DNA from: an uncultured Oscillospiraceae bacterium
GTDB lineage: Bacteria; Bacillota; Clostridia; Oscillospirales; Oscillospiraceae
Direction: 5' to 3'
Assembly (NCBI GenBank): GCA_910579595.1
Contig: CAJTVM010000014.1
Span: forward strand, 3,293 to 45,666
DNA length: 42,374 nt
Both the position numbers and the translations under genes were made by a program. Below the pieces are notes generated by a model, which saw only the letters and a list, made by a program, of their open reading frames with translations, was not told where the DNA came from and made no database searches. Positions 8,890 to 17,208 of the stretch are shown piece by piece (position 1 is the stretch's first letter; each line of letters opens with the position of its first letter).

Positions 8890-8927
8890 CCTGTATTGTT
8901 CGGCTGCGGTTTGTTCGCTGCCTGCGG

Positions 8928-11522
8928 TTACGACACCACCAAGGCGCCGTCCCGCGCGTCCACGGTGAGGATGGAATCGGGCGCGGCCTCCCCGGCGATG
9001 ATCCTCCGGCCCACCAGATTCTCCACGGTGTGCTGGAGGTACCGGCGCAGGGGCCGGGCGCCGTACATGGGGTCGTAGGCGGCGTCCAGGATGTGGGACT
9101 TGGCGTTATCCGTCAGCTCGACTTTGAGCCGCTTGTCCGCCAACCGGCGGTTCAGCCCCGCCAGCAGCAGGTCAATGATGTGGTAAATGTTTTCCCTTGT
9201 CAGCGGCTTGTAGAACACGATTTCATCCAGACGGTTCAGGAACTCAGGCCGGAAGGAGCGCTTTAACAGCTCATCCACCTGGACGCGGGCTTCGGCACTG
9301 ACCTCGCCATCCGCCCCAATGCCGTCCAGCAGGTACTGGCTGCCCAGGTTGGAGGTGAGGATGATGACGGTGTTCTTGAAGTCCACTGTCCGGCCTTGAC
9401 TGTCGGTAATACGGCCATCGTCCAAAACCTGGAGTAATACATTGAATACATCCGGGTGGGCCTTCTCCACCTCGTCAAACAGGATAACGGAGTACGGGTG
9501 GCGGCGCACCGCCTCGGTGAGCTGTCCGCCCTCCTCATAACCCACGTATCCCGGAGGGGCCCCGATGAGCCGGGACACGGAGAACTTCTCCATATACTCG
9601 CTCATGTCGATGCGGACCATGTTCTTTTCGCTGTCGAACAGCGCTTCGCTGAGGGCCTTGGCAAGCTCGGTCTTGCCCACGCCGGTGGGGCCCAGGAACA
9701 GGAACGAACCGATGGGCTTATCCGGGTCTGCAATACCGGCGCGGCTTCTCAAAATAGCCTCGCTGACCAGCCGCACGGCCTCCTCCTGGCCCACCACCCG
9801 CTGGTGGAGGATATCCTCCAAGTGGAGCAGCTTTTCCCGCTCGCCCTCCATCAGCTTGGACACGGGGATGCCCGTCCAGCGCTCCACGATGCGGGCAATC
9901 TCCTCCTCGGTCACCTTATCCCGGAGCAAGTTGTCCTCCTTGGACTGGGCGGCATAGCCCTCCTGCTCCTCCAGCCGCTTTTTCAGCTCGGGGATGGTCC
10001 CGTACTGGAGCTGGGCCGCTTTTTCCAAATCATATTCCCGCTGGGCCTTCTCCAAGTCGGCGTTGGCGGCTTCCAGCTCCTCCCGGAGCTTCTGCACCCT
10101 GCCGATGGCGTTCTTCTCGTTCTCCCACTTGGCCTTGCCCGCGTTGAACTCATCCCGCAGCTCGGCCAGCTCCTTCTGGATGTCCGCCAGACGGGCCTGG
10201 GACAGCTGGTCGTCCTCCTTTTTTAGGGCGGCTTCCTCAATTTCGCACTGGATGATTTTCCGGGAAATCACATCCAGCTCGGTGGGCATGGAGTCCATCT
10301 CGGTGCGGATCAGGGCACAGGCCTCGTCAATCAAGTCAATCGCCTTGTCAGGCAGGAATCGGTCGGTGATATAGCGGTTGGACAGCGTGGCCGCGGCCAC
10401 AATGGCCCCGTCGGTGATCTTCACGCCGTGGAACACCTCGTAGCGCTCCTTGAGGCCCCGCAGGATGGCCACGGCGTCCTCCAGCGTGGGCTCGGACACC
10501 ATGACGGGCTGGAAGCGGCGCTCCAGCGCGGCATCCTTCTCAATATACTGGCGGTACTCGTTCAGGGTGGTGGCCCCGATGCAGTGCAGCTCGCCCCGGG
10601 CCAGCATGGGCTTTAAGAGGTTGCCCGCGTCCATAGCCCCCTCGGTCTTGCCCGCGCCCACGATGGTGTGCAGCTCGTCGATGAACAGGATAATCCGCCC
10701 CTCGGACTTTTTCACCTCGTTGAGCACGGCCTTCAGGCGCTCCTCAAACTCGCCCCGGTACTTGGCCCCGGCGATCAGCGCCCCCATGTCCAGGGCGAAA
10801 ATGGTCTTGTCCTTCAGCCCCGCGGGCACGTCGCCCTTGACAATCCGCTGGGCCAGCCCCTCGGCGATGGCGGTTTTGCCCACCCCCGGTTCGCCGATGA
10901 GCACCGGGTTGTTTTTGCTCTTGCGGGACAGGATGCGGATCACGTTCCGGATCTCGTCGTCCCGGCCGATCACCGGGTCCAGCTTGTTCTGCCGCGCCCG
11001 CTCTACCAGGTCGGAACCGTATTTTTTCAGCGCCTCATAGGTTTCCTCCGGGTTGTCCGATGTCACCCGCTGGTTCCCCCGCAGGGCGGCCAGGGCCTGC
11101 ATGACTTTTTCCTTGTCCACGTTGTAGGTGCGGAACAGATCCTTGAGGTTACTGTCCGCCGTGTCAATCAGGGCCAGCAGCAGGTGTTCCACAGAGACGA
11201 ATTCGTCCTTCATGCCCCCCGCGATAGACAGCGCCTGGTTCATGGCCTTGTCCACCCCGCCGGAAATGTAGACCTTGTCCGCTTCCCGGCCCGAGCCGGA
11301 CACCTTGGGCAAAATCTCCACCTCGTGGCGGACAGCGGCCTGGAAGGACTCCACCGTCAGCCCCATGTGGGTGAGCAGCTGGGGGATGAAGCCTCCTTCC
11401 TGATCCACCAGTGAGAGCAGCAGGTGGCACTGTTCGATCTGCTGGTTGCCGTACTGGACGGCGATGTTCTGGGCGCTCTGGATGGCTTCCAGGGATTTCT
11501 GGGTAAATTGATTCATGTTCAT
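8928..11522 (-). CDS. clpB: ATP-dependent disaggregase ClpB
   Basis: Hexameric AAA+ chaperone of 864 residues that threads aggregated proteins and hands them to DnaK. Domains in order are: double Clp N repeat (1-145), AAA1 with Walker A GEPGVGKT and Walker B ILFIDELH, coiled-coil M domain (about 405-520), AAA2 with GPTGVGKT and VILFDEVEKAH, and a C-terminal D2-small domain. The start is ATG 11520-11522 (MNMNQFTQ), the family's usual N-terminus, with AAAAGGAGTG upstream. Heat-shock control is shown by a perfect CIRCE site at 11639-11665, the target of HrcA. A TATACT -10 lies at 11594-11599. Confidence 0.98.
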   Translation of the reverse strand: MNMNQFTQKSLEAIQSAQNIAVQYGNQQIEQCHLLLSLVDQEGGFIPQLLTHMGLTVESFQAAVRHEVEILPKVSGSGREADKVYISGGVDKAMNQALSIAGGMKDEFVSVEHLLLALIDTADSNLKDLFRTYNVDKEKVMQALAALRGNQRVTSDNPEETYEALKKYGSDLVERARQNKLDPVIGRDDEIRNVIRILSRKSKNNPVLIGEPGVGKTAIAEGLAQRIVKGDVPAGLKDKTIFALDMGALIAGAKYRGEFEERLKAVLNEVKKSEGRIILFIDELHTIVGAGKTEGAMDAGNLLKPMLARGELHCIGATTLNEYRQYIEKDAALERRFQPVMVSEPTLEDAVAILRGLKERYEVFHGVKITDGAIVAAATLSNRYITDRFLPDKAIDLIDEACALIRTEMDSMPTELDVISRKIIQCEIEEAALKKEDDQLSQARLADIQKELAELRDEFNAGKAKWENEKNAIGRVQKLREELEAANADLEKAQREYDLEKAAQLQYGTIPELKKRLEEQEGYAAQSKEDNLLRDKVTEEEIARIVERWTGIPVSKLMEGEREKLLHLEDILHQRVVGQEEAVRLVSEAILRSRAGIADPDKPIGSFLFLGPTGVGKTELAKALSEALFDSEKNMVRIDMSEYMEKFSVSRLIGAPPGYVGYEEGGQLTEAVRRHPYSVILFDEVEKAHPDVFNVLLQVLDDGRITDSQGRTVDFKNTVIILTSNLGSQYLLDGIGADGEVSAEARVQVDELLKRSFRPEFLNRLDEIVFYKPLTRENIYHIIDLLLAGLNRRLADKRLKVELTDNAKSHILDAAYDPMYGARPLRRYLQHTVENLVGRRIIAGEAAPDSILTVDARDGALVVS

Positions 11523-11593
11523 GATGAATTTCACTCCTTTTCGGGGATGCGGCGCTGGACTGCGCCGCGCTCCAATCTGTCGTTTCGTCTATT

Positions 11594-11599
11594 AGTATA
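11594..11599 (-). promoter_or_regulatory. clpB -10 box
   Basis: TATACT on the minus strand, followed by AATAG, about 70 nt before the start codon. The -35 region is poor. Confidence 0.5.
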
Positions 11600-11638
11600 C
11601 CCCGTCCTGTTTGAAAATCATGAACCTGGTGTAAACAA

Positions 11639-11665
11639 TTAGCACTCTTGATATGAGAGTGCTAA
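11639..11665. promoter_or_regulatory. CIRCE element (HrcA operator)
   Basis: TTAGCACTC, nine nucleotides, GAGTGCTAA: a perfect match to the CIRCE consensus bound by HrcA. It lies between clpB (minus) and a strong plus-strand promoter, about 40 nt from the clpB -10 box and 10 nt from the plus-strand -35. Confidence 0.97.
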
Positions 11666-11675
11666 TTCAGAGGGC

Positions 11676-11704
11676 TTGACACCGGGCAGGTTTTCTGGTA
11701 TGGT
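11676..11704 (+). promoter_or_regulatory. Strong plus-strand promoter divergent from clpB
   Basis: Consensus -35 TTGACA (11676-11681), 17-nt spacer, -10 TATGGT (11699-11704). It would transcribe the small ORF at 11738 and possibly the MFS gene. Confidence 0.8.
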
Positions 11705-11737
11705 AAATAAAATTCCAGACGAGAGGGGGCGCACTCC

Positions 11738-11824
11738 ATGGGCTGGGCCATCGGCATTATTATGGAATGTTTTGGCTGCATTTTTGCCGTCCAGGGGATT
11801 GGTGCGCCCATTTTCAAGGACTGA
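11738..11824 (+). CDS. Putative 28-residue hydrophobic small protein
   Basis: A short frame with all the signals of a gene: a consensus promoter 34 nt upstream (TTGACA-17-TATGGT), ribosome site GAGAGGGGG 8 nt before ATG, and stop TGA at 11822-11824. The product starts MGWAIGIIMECFGCI and ends GAPIFKD. It has two cysteines, almost no charge until the last Lys-Asp, and enough hydrophobic length for one membrane span. It stands between CIRCE and an MFS transporter. No family is recognised. It could instead be only a leader of the MFS transcript; ribosome profiling or conservation would decide. Confidence 0.55.
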   Translation: MGWAIGIIMECFGCIFAVQGIGAPIFKD

Positions 11825-11892
11825 CAGGTTCGCGAAGCAAAAGGCGCGCCGATCCTTTTCTGTTACGATTTCAGAAAGGACGGCGGTTTTTT

Positions 11893-12999
11893 ATGCCTGA
11901 AAATCAACATAAACTCAACTTATCCCGTCAAAAACGCGCCCTTCTGCTGCTGGAGTGGACCACCGGCTTCCATCCGGCGGGCAGCGTGTGGGTGCTGCTG
12001 CTGGCGCTGCGGGGGTTCTCCCTGGTGGAGATCGGTATGGCGGAAAGCCTGTTCCACATGGTCAGCCTGTTCGGCGAGCTGCCCTCCGGCCTGCTGGCCG
12101 ACCTGCTGGGCCGGAAGCGTACGCTGCTGCTCAGCCAGGTCATGTTTGCCCTGTGCGCCCTGCTGATGGCGGCGTCCTCCGGCTTTGGCGGGGTGTGCGT
12201 CGCCATGGCGGCCACCGCCCTGGCCTACAACCTCCAGTCCGGAACGCGGGAGGCCATCACCTATGAGTCCATGCTCCAAACCGGGCGGGAGGACGGCTAT
12301 TTAACGTTCTCCTCCCTGCAAAACTTCCTGTTCCGTCTCAGCGATGGCGGGGCCATGCTGCTGGCCGGGGCCACGGTGCTGCTGGGGTGGCGGACGGCCT
12401 ATCTCATCGACGCCGCCGTCGCCATCGTGGGCCTGGGCGGGGCGCTGGCTCTGACGGAGCCGGAACGGCTCGACGCAGAAAAACGCCCCCTGTCCTTCCC
12501 CGCCGCACTGGCGGGGGTGTTCCATGAGGCGTGGGACGTGCTGCGTTTTGACAAAACCGCCCGGGGCATCATGGCGCTCAACGCTCTGGTGGGGGCCGGG
12601 GCCACCCTGACCCGGTTTTTCCTCCAGCAGCGGGTGGGGGAGGCCGTCCCCATCCCCGCCCTGCTTGGGCCGGCGCTGTTCCTGCTGGGCCTGGGCGGGG
12701 CGCTGGCGGGGCTGATTACCGGGCCGCTGGACCGCTTGCCCTATGGGAAGGCGGTGGCCTTCACCGGGATCGGGGTGGGTCTGTGCGTGCTGCTGGCCCA
12801 GAGAAGTTTCCTGCCGCTGCTGCTGGCGGCTGGGCTGCTGTCCGGCCTGCTGGACGATGCCCTCCAACTGGTCAGCGACAAGCGGCTCAACGCCCGGTTT
12901 CCCTCGTCCGCGCGGGCCACGCTGGGTTCCGTGTCGTCTATGGCCTTCAGCCTGACCATGATCCCCCTGTCCCCCCTGTTCGGCTGGCTGTTCTCCTAA
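11893..12999 (+). CDS. MFS transporter
   Basis: Integral membrane protein of 368 residues with 10-12 predicted segments. The N-terminal half has the MFS loop motif region ELPSGLLADLLGRKRTLLLSQ (G-x-x-x-D-x-x-G-R-K) between segments 2 and 3. The substrate is unknown; short MFS proteins of this type are usually annotated as drug or sugar exporters. The start chosen is ATG 11893-11895, after AGAAAGGA 12 nt upstream; an in-frame ATG at 11767 would add 42 non-MFS residues and cross the small ORF. Its TAA overlaps by two bases the stop codon of the convergent DUF2971 gene, leaving no room for a terminator. Confidence 0.88.
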   Translation: MPENQHKLNLSRQKRALLLLEWTTGFHPAGSVWVLLLALRGFSLVEIGMAESLFHMVSLFGELPSGLLADLLGRKRTLLLSQVMFALCALLMAASSGFGGVCVAMAATALAYNLQSGTREAITYESMLQTGREDGYLTFSSLQNFLFRLSDGGAMLLAGATVLLGWRTAYLIDAAVAIVGLGGALALTEPERLDAEKRPLSFPAALAGVFHEAWDVLRFDKTARGIMALNALVGAGATLTRFFLQQRVGEAVPIPALLGPALFLLGLGGALAGLITGPLDRLPYGKAVAFTGIGVGLCVLLAQRSFLPLLLAAGLLSGLLDDALQLVSDKRLNARFPSSARATLGSVSSMAFSLTMIPLSPLFGWLFS

Positions 13000-13832
13000 G
13001 GGATCAGCGTGCGCAGTGGACAGTCCGACAGGGACACCCGGTCCGCCAGCCCTTGGAGGCCGTTGTCCCGGAGATAGTCCTGGAAAATGGCCGCCGACTG
13101 GGTAGAATCCGGCCCGATGATGATCTCGGACACCAGATCCTCCATGCCGGTGCCGATCTCGGCGCACATGGCCCGGAGATCCAGCGGATAATACTTTTTA
13201 ATCCTCTCCTTGGTGACATGGTAGCAGGGCTGTACGTCAAACCGCTCCATCTCAAAGGGGGACACCACCAGCCGCATCTCGTACTCCGTGGAAAAGGACG
13301 GGTGCTTGAAGGACACCGAGCAGGCCCACGCCTCCTGGAAAGCTTGTTTTACCTCCGGGTTGTCCGCCGACAGCACACCGCCGCCCTGGGCCAGATCGCA
13401 AAACACGTCCACCATGGGGTGGTCTTCCATGTTATTCCGGTAGAACACCGCTTGCAGGGACAGCCCACCCTTGGCAATCCGCTGGAGGCACTCCCGGCGG
13501 AAGGCGATACACACCCCCCTGCCCCGGTTGCCGTACCTCTCCCACTGGGCGGCATCATCACGGTGGAAGGAGAAACAGGCGGCAAAGGCAGAGTACTCGT
13601 GGCGCACCTCCTCCCGGAACAGGGCCTTCAGCTCCCGGGCCCTGGGGGCGCACCCCTCCCGCTCCAGCCGATCCACGGCGGCGGCGCACAGGCGGTTCAT
13701 AAAGTGGCGCATCTCCGTCGAATCGTTCATGTTCAGCACGTTATTCACCCGCAGCTGGGCGCAGCGGAGAATGCCGTCCAGTGCCTGGAAATCGGTGTAG
13801 TGGTATAAAATTTTCCTGCGCTGCTGATCCAT
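12996..13832 (-). CDS. DUF2971 protein
   Basis: Probably cytoplasmic protein of 278 residues. DUF2971 hallmarks are ILYHYTDFQALDGIL at the N-terminus, LRVNNVLNMNDSTEM, then FAACFSFHRDDAAQWERYG and GRGVCIAF in the middle, and LVSEIIIGPDS near the end. The biochemical function of the family is not established; homologs are scattered in genomes and often occur alone or in accessory regions. The start chosen is ATG 13830-13832 with GGGGGAG upstream; the longer reading (21 more residues) runs through the promoter. It is monocistronic, with a near-consensus promoter at 13867-13895 embedded in an inverted repeat. Confidence 0.88.
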   Translation of the reverse strand: MDQQRRKILYHYTDFQALDGILRCAQLRVNNVLNMNDSTEMRHFMNRLCAAAVDRLEREGCAPRARELKALFREEVRHEYSAFAACFSFHRDDAAQWERYGNRGRGVCIAFRRECLQRIAKGGLSLQAVFYRNNMEDHPMVDVFCDLAQGGGVLSADNPEVKQAFQEAWACSVSFKHPSFSTEYEMRLVVSPFEMERFDVQPCYHVTKERIKKYYPLDLRAMCAEIGTGMEDLVSEIIIGPDSTQSAAIFQDYLRDNGLQGLADRVSLSDCPLRTLIP

Positions 13833-13866
13833 GCCGCTCCCCCGTTTCCATCGGTGTGTTGTCTCT

Positions 13867-13895
13867 ATTTTATGAAAAGGACCCCGCTTTGTCAA
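13867..13895 (-). promoter_or_regulatory. Promoter of the DUF2971 gene
   Basis: Perfect TTGACA (13890-13895), 17-nt spacer, TAAAAT (13867-13872) on the minus strand. The -35 box forms the loop of the hairpin at 13875-13911. Confidence 0.8.
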
Positions 13896-13911
13896 GAAGC
13901 GGGGCCCTTTT
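13875..13911. repeat. Inverted repeat between divergent DUF2971 and araC
   Basis: Arms AAAAGG-A-CCCCGCTT and AAGCGGGG-C-CCTTTT around a 7-nt loop. It looks like a terminator but lies between two divergent starts, so an operator or a relic terminator are the likelier roles. Confidence 0.75.
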
Positions 13912-13915
13912 GCAG

Positions 13916-13944
13916 TTGATTTCAGTGCGTATTTGTAGTATTAT
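13916..13944 (+). promoter_or_regulatory. Promoter of the araC-type gene
   Basis: TTGATT (13916-13921), 17-nt spacer, TATTAT (13939-13944). Confidence 0.7.
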
Positions 13945-14020
13945 AGGTTTACTAATTGGATTCACCGTGATGCCGGAACCGCCGCCTGCCCCACTGAGAG
14001 AAGAAAGGAGCGTTCCCGAC

Positions 14021-14878
14021 GTGAAAAATTACTCCGTCTCGATTTTTCCCAACGAATCACTGCTGGATCTGCGGCTGTTTCAATTCGGCTGGGAGCAGTG
14101 CGCCCCCCTCCACTCCTTCGGTCCCTTTGTCCGCAACCACTACCTGTTTCACTATGTCATCTCCGGGCGGGGCTATTTGGATTCCGTGGCGGAGGACGAG
14201 CCCGCCCAGCGCTACAACCTGGAGGGCGGACAGGGCTTCCTGATCTGCCCTGGTCAAGTCAACACCTACAGCGCCGACCAGACCCACCCTTGGAAATATG
14301 TCTGGCTGGAGTTCGACGGCCTGCGGGCGGGGGGCTACCTGAGCGCGGCGGGCCTGGGTCCTGACCAGCCCATCTACCAGCCCCAGAACCTGGCGCTGGC
14401 GGAGGAAATGCGGGATATCATGCTTTACATCGCGGATCACCCCACGGCGTCCGCCCTCCATCTCATCGGCTACTTATGCCTCTTTCTGGACGCGCTCATC
14501 CAGTCCTCCTCCACCCGGCAGAAAACCCCGGGGAATAAACTTCAGGATTTCTACATCCAGGAGGCAGTTAATTTCATGGAGCTGAACTATCAGCGGGATC
14601 TCACCGTGGAGGAAATCGCCTCGGTGTGCCGGCTCAACCGCAGTTATTTCAGCAAGCTGTTCCGGGAAAACAAGGGCTGCCCACCCCAGGAATTCCTCAT
14701 CCGCCTGCGCCTGTCCAAGGCGGCGGAGATGATGAAAACCACTTCGGCCTCCATCGGCGATATCTCCGTGGCCTGCGGCTACCCTAACCAGCTCCATTTC
14801 TCCAGGGCGTTCCGGCAGCGCTACGGCGTATCTCCCCGGGAATGGCGCAGCCAGAACAAGCTGTACCGGATCGAATAG
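14021..14878 (+). CDS. AraC-family regulator next to the alpha-galactoside operon
   Basis: Transcription regulator of 285 residues. The N-terminal cupin-like sensor (about 15-150) has SGRGYLD and GQGFLICPGQVNTYSADQTHPWKY, as in MsmR/RafR-type sugar sensors. Two helix-turn-helix motifs form the C-terminus (about 190-280), with LTVEEIASVCRLNRSYFSKLFRENKG and ISVACGYPNQLHFSRAFRQRYGVSPREWR. The start chosen is GTG 14021-14023 with AAAGGAG 10 nt upstream. It is convergent with the GH36 operon, and sugar-responsive activation of the 20288-14924 operon is a reasonable inference. Its site might be one of the palindromes at 20339-20432. Confidence 0.92.
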   Translation: MKNYSVSIFPNESLLDLRLFQFGWEQCAPLHSFGPFVRNHYLFHYVISGRGYLDSVAEDEPAQRYNLEGGQGFLICPGQVNTYSADQTHPWKYVWLEFDGLRAGGYLSAAGLGPDQPIYQPQNLALAEEMRDIMLYIADHPTASALHLIGYLCLFLDALIQSSSTRQKTPGNKLQDFYIQEAVNFMELNYQRDLTVEEIASVCRLNRSYFSKLFRENKGCPPQEFLIRLRLSKAAEMMKTTSASIGDISVACGYPNQLHFSRAFRQRYGVSPREWRSQNKLYRIE

Positions 14879-14884
14879 ACCAGC

Positions 14885-14917
14885 ACCGGCGGAAAAGGCT
14901 TTGCCTTTTCCGCCGGT
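14885..14917. terminator. Convergent hairpin between araC and GH36
   Basis: A perfect 15-bp stem (ACCGGCGGAAAAGGC and its complement) with a TTT loop, placed exactly between two converging stop codons. The U-tract is short on the plus strand and absent on the minus strand. Confidence 0.75.
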
Positions 14918-14923
14918 TGGCGT

Positions 14924-17110
14924 TTATTCCGCTTTCACATAAAACTGGAGCGCCTGATAGTCCCCGGTGAGGATGGGCAGGGGGATGCCCACTTCCATCA
15001 ACACGTCGCCGGGCCAGCTGTCCCCGCCGTTGACCCGGTAGCGCAGGCTGGGATCCAGCCCCTTAAGGCGCAGGGTCAGGAAGGGGGGCGCGCCCCGGAA
15101 GGGGCCGGTGACCAGGCTGGCCAGGGCCTCCCGCCGGTCAGGGGAAACGTGCTCCCAAGCAGTGTAGGGGCCGTTGCGGAAGGGATCGCTGAGGCGGTAG
15201 TAATCCCCGTCCTGAATCAATTCATAGTGCTCCTTGAAAAAAGCTGTCTGCCGCCGGACAGTCTCCTTTTCCTCTGTTGTGCATTTGCTCAGATCCATCT
15301 CATAACCAAAGGTGCCGGACATAGCCACCACTCCGCGGGTTTCCATGGGGGTGATCCGGCCCGTCACACCGTTGGGCACGGCGGAGACGTGGGCGCCCAT
15401 GGTGGACACCGGATAGCAGAAGGAGGTGCCGTACTGGATGCGCAGCCTGTCAATGGCATCGGTGTTGTCGCTGCACCAGATCTGGGGCGTGTAGTAGAGC
15501 ATCCCCCCGTCAAAGCGCCCGCCGCCGCCGCAGCAGCCCTCAATGAGCACATCGGGGAAATCGGCGCGCAGGCGCTGGGCAAATTCGTACACACCCAGCA
15601 CATAGCGGTGGTACACCTCACCCTGGCGCTCGGGGGGCAGGGCGGCGGACCACACCTCGGTCAAGCTGCGGTTCATGTCCCATTTGATATAGGAAATGCC
15701 TGCGCCGGAGAGCGCCGCCTTGATCTGGCCATAGACATGATCCCGGACCTCCTGCCGGGAGAAATCCAGCACCAGCTGGTTCCTTCCCCGGGAGAGGCCG
15801 CGCCCCGGCACATTCAGTGCCCAATCCGGGTGGGCACGATAGAGATCGCTGTCCTCGTTGACCATCTCCGGCTCGATCCAAATGCCGAACTCCAAGCCCA
15901 TCCCCTTGATGCGGGACACCAGCGCCTCCAGCCCGCCGGGGAGCTTTTTTTCGTTGACGAACCAGTCCCCCAGGCCGGCGTTGTCATCGTTCCGGGCGCC
16001 GAACCATCCATCGTCCATGACAAACAGCTCCATGCCCAGGGGAGCCGCCTCCTGCGCGATGGCCGCCAGCTTGTCCGCGTCAAAGTACATTTCAGTGGCT
16101 TCCCAGTGGTTGATGAGCACCGGCTTGCGGCGATCCCCCCAGGGATCCCGGATGAGACTGCGCCGGATGCCCCGGTGGAACTGCCGGCTCATGGGTCCGA
16201 AGCCGCTGGGAGAACACACCAGCGCCGCCTCCGGGGCGGTGAACGCCTCGCCGGGCTCCAGCGTCCAGCTGAACTGGTAGGGATTGATGCCCATCACCAG
16301 GCGGGCGTTTTCGAACTGGTCTACCTCCGCCACCGCCTGGAAATTGCCGCTGTACAACAGCATCGCGCCGTAGCACAGGCCGTGATCCTCGTCCGCGTCC
16401 CGGCCGCACAGGATGACAAAGGGGTTGTGCTGGTGGCTGGACGCACCCCGGACGCTGCCCACCCCCTGTATGCCGGGGTGCAGCGGGACGCGGCTGGGGC
16501 AGCGCTCCATGACGTGGGCGCCATTGAAGGTAATCATATCCAGATCGGAGCGAATGAAGTCCAGGCACAGGGAGGCGCAGCTACACAGGCGAATGGCGCT
16601 GCCGCCCCGGTTGACCACCCGGACGGCCCGGGTGATGACGTCGTATTCCTCCAGCACGCCGTAGAGCAGCTCCACATCCACCTGGGCGGCGGCGTCGGTG
16701 AGGGTGATGCTCAGGGTTTCCCACTCCCCCTCGCTCCCATGGAAGGCGGGCAGACCGTCCAGGGAGTATTTGCCCCGCCGGACCTGGCTGTCCACATAGC
16801 GCAGATCCGCCGTGCGGCTCCCGCAGGGCAGCTCCAGCTCAATGGAGGGCAGGCGGAAATCCCCCACGCCGCAGGTGGAATACTCCTGAGGAAAGGTATC
16901 CAGGGAGAAGGTGCGGTCAACCCCCGCCTCGCTGGGGTTGGGGGAAAAGCCCCTGTCCTTGCAGCGCAAGAGGTAAGAGAGATCGCCCCCCGAGATCCGG
17001 GGGCCATAGTAGGCGTGCAGTAGGATGTTGTAGTCCCACACCTTCATCTGGTAGGTGGTGTTTTTGGTGTGCAGGGTGATGAGCTTATTTTCCTGATCAA
17101 GTACGATCAT
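14924..17110 (-). CDS. aga: Alpha-galactosidase, GH36
   Basis: Cytoplasmic retaining alpha-galactosidase of 728 residues that releases galactose from melibiose/raffinose-type sugars. An N-terminal beta-sandwich is followed by the TIM barrel with KWDMNR (nucleophile Asp478) and WCSDNTDAIDR (acid/base Asp548). These are the same residue numbers as known for Geobacillus AgaA. The substrate motif EGCCGGGGRFD lies between them. The start chosen is ATG 17108-17110 (MIVLDQ) with GAGGAGG 8 nt upstream; in-frame upstream ATGs lie in the intercistronic hairpin. It is the last gene of the importer operon, 98 nt after the permease. No signal peptide, which fits hydrolysis after import. Confidence 0.97.
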   Translation of the reverse strand: MIVLDQENKLITLHTKNTTYQMKVWDYNILLHAYYGPRISGGDLSYLLRCKDRGFSPNPSEAGVDRTFSLDTFPQEYSTCGVGDFRLPSIELELPCGSRTADLRYVDSQVRRGKYSLDGLPAFHGSEGEWETLSITLTDAAAQVDVELLYGVLEEYDVITRAVRVVNRGGSAIRLCSCASLCLDFIRSDLDMITFNGAHVMERCPSRVPLHPGIQGVGSVRGASSHQHNPFVILCGRDADEDHGLCYGAMLLYSGNFQAVAEVDQFENARLVMGINPYQFSWTLEPGEAFTAPEAALVCSPSGFGPMSRQFHRGIRRSLIRDPWGDRRKPVLINHWEATEMYFDADKLAAIAQEAAPLGMELFVMDDGWFGARNDDNAGLGDWFVNEKKLPGGLEALVSRIKGMGLEFGIWIEPEMVNEDSDLYRAHPDWALNVPGRGLSRGRNQLVLDFSRQEVRDHVYGQIKAALSGAGISYIKWDMNRSLTEVWSAALPPERQGEVYHRYVLGVYEFAQRLRADFPDVLIEGCCGGGGRFDGGMLYYTPQIWCSDNTDAIDRLRIQYGTSFCYPVSTMGAHVSAVPNGVTGRITPMETRGVVAMSGTFGYEMDLSKCTTEEKETVRRQTAFFKEHYELIQDGDYYRLSDPFRNGPYTAWEHVSPDRREALASLVTGPFRGAPPFLTLRLKGLDPSLRYRVNGGDSWPGDVLMEVGIPLPILTGDYQALQFYVKAE

Positions 17111-17170
17111 AAGAGGACCCTCCTCTGACATAAATATTGCGTGGTAATACGGCGCCCACTGGTTATGGCG

Positions 17171-17204
17171 AACAGCCCCGGGGCTAAAAAGCGCCGGGGC
17201 TGTT
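17171..17204 (-). terminator. Intercistronic hairpin between permease and GH36
   Basis: 11-bp perfect stem AACAGCCCCGG/CCGGGGCTGTT with a 12-nt loop. On the transcribed (minus) strand no U-tract follows, so partial attenuation or mRNA stabilisation is more likely than full termination. Confidence 0.6.
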
Positions 17205-17208
17205 TTCA

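Noticed and set aside
11839..11859. AAAAGG...CCTTTT stem between the small ORF and the MFS gene
   Set aside because: Only six weak pairs around a 9-nt loop; could be an attenuator but not supported well enough.
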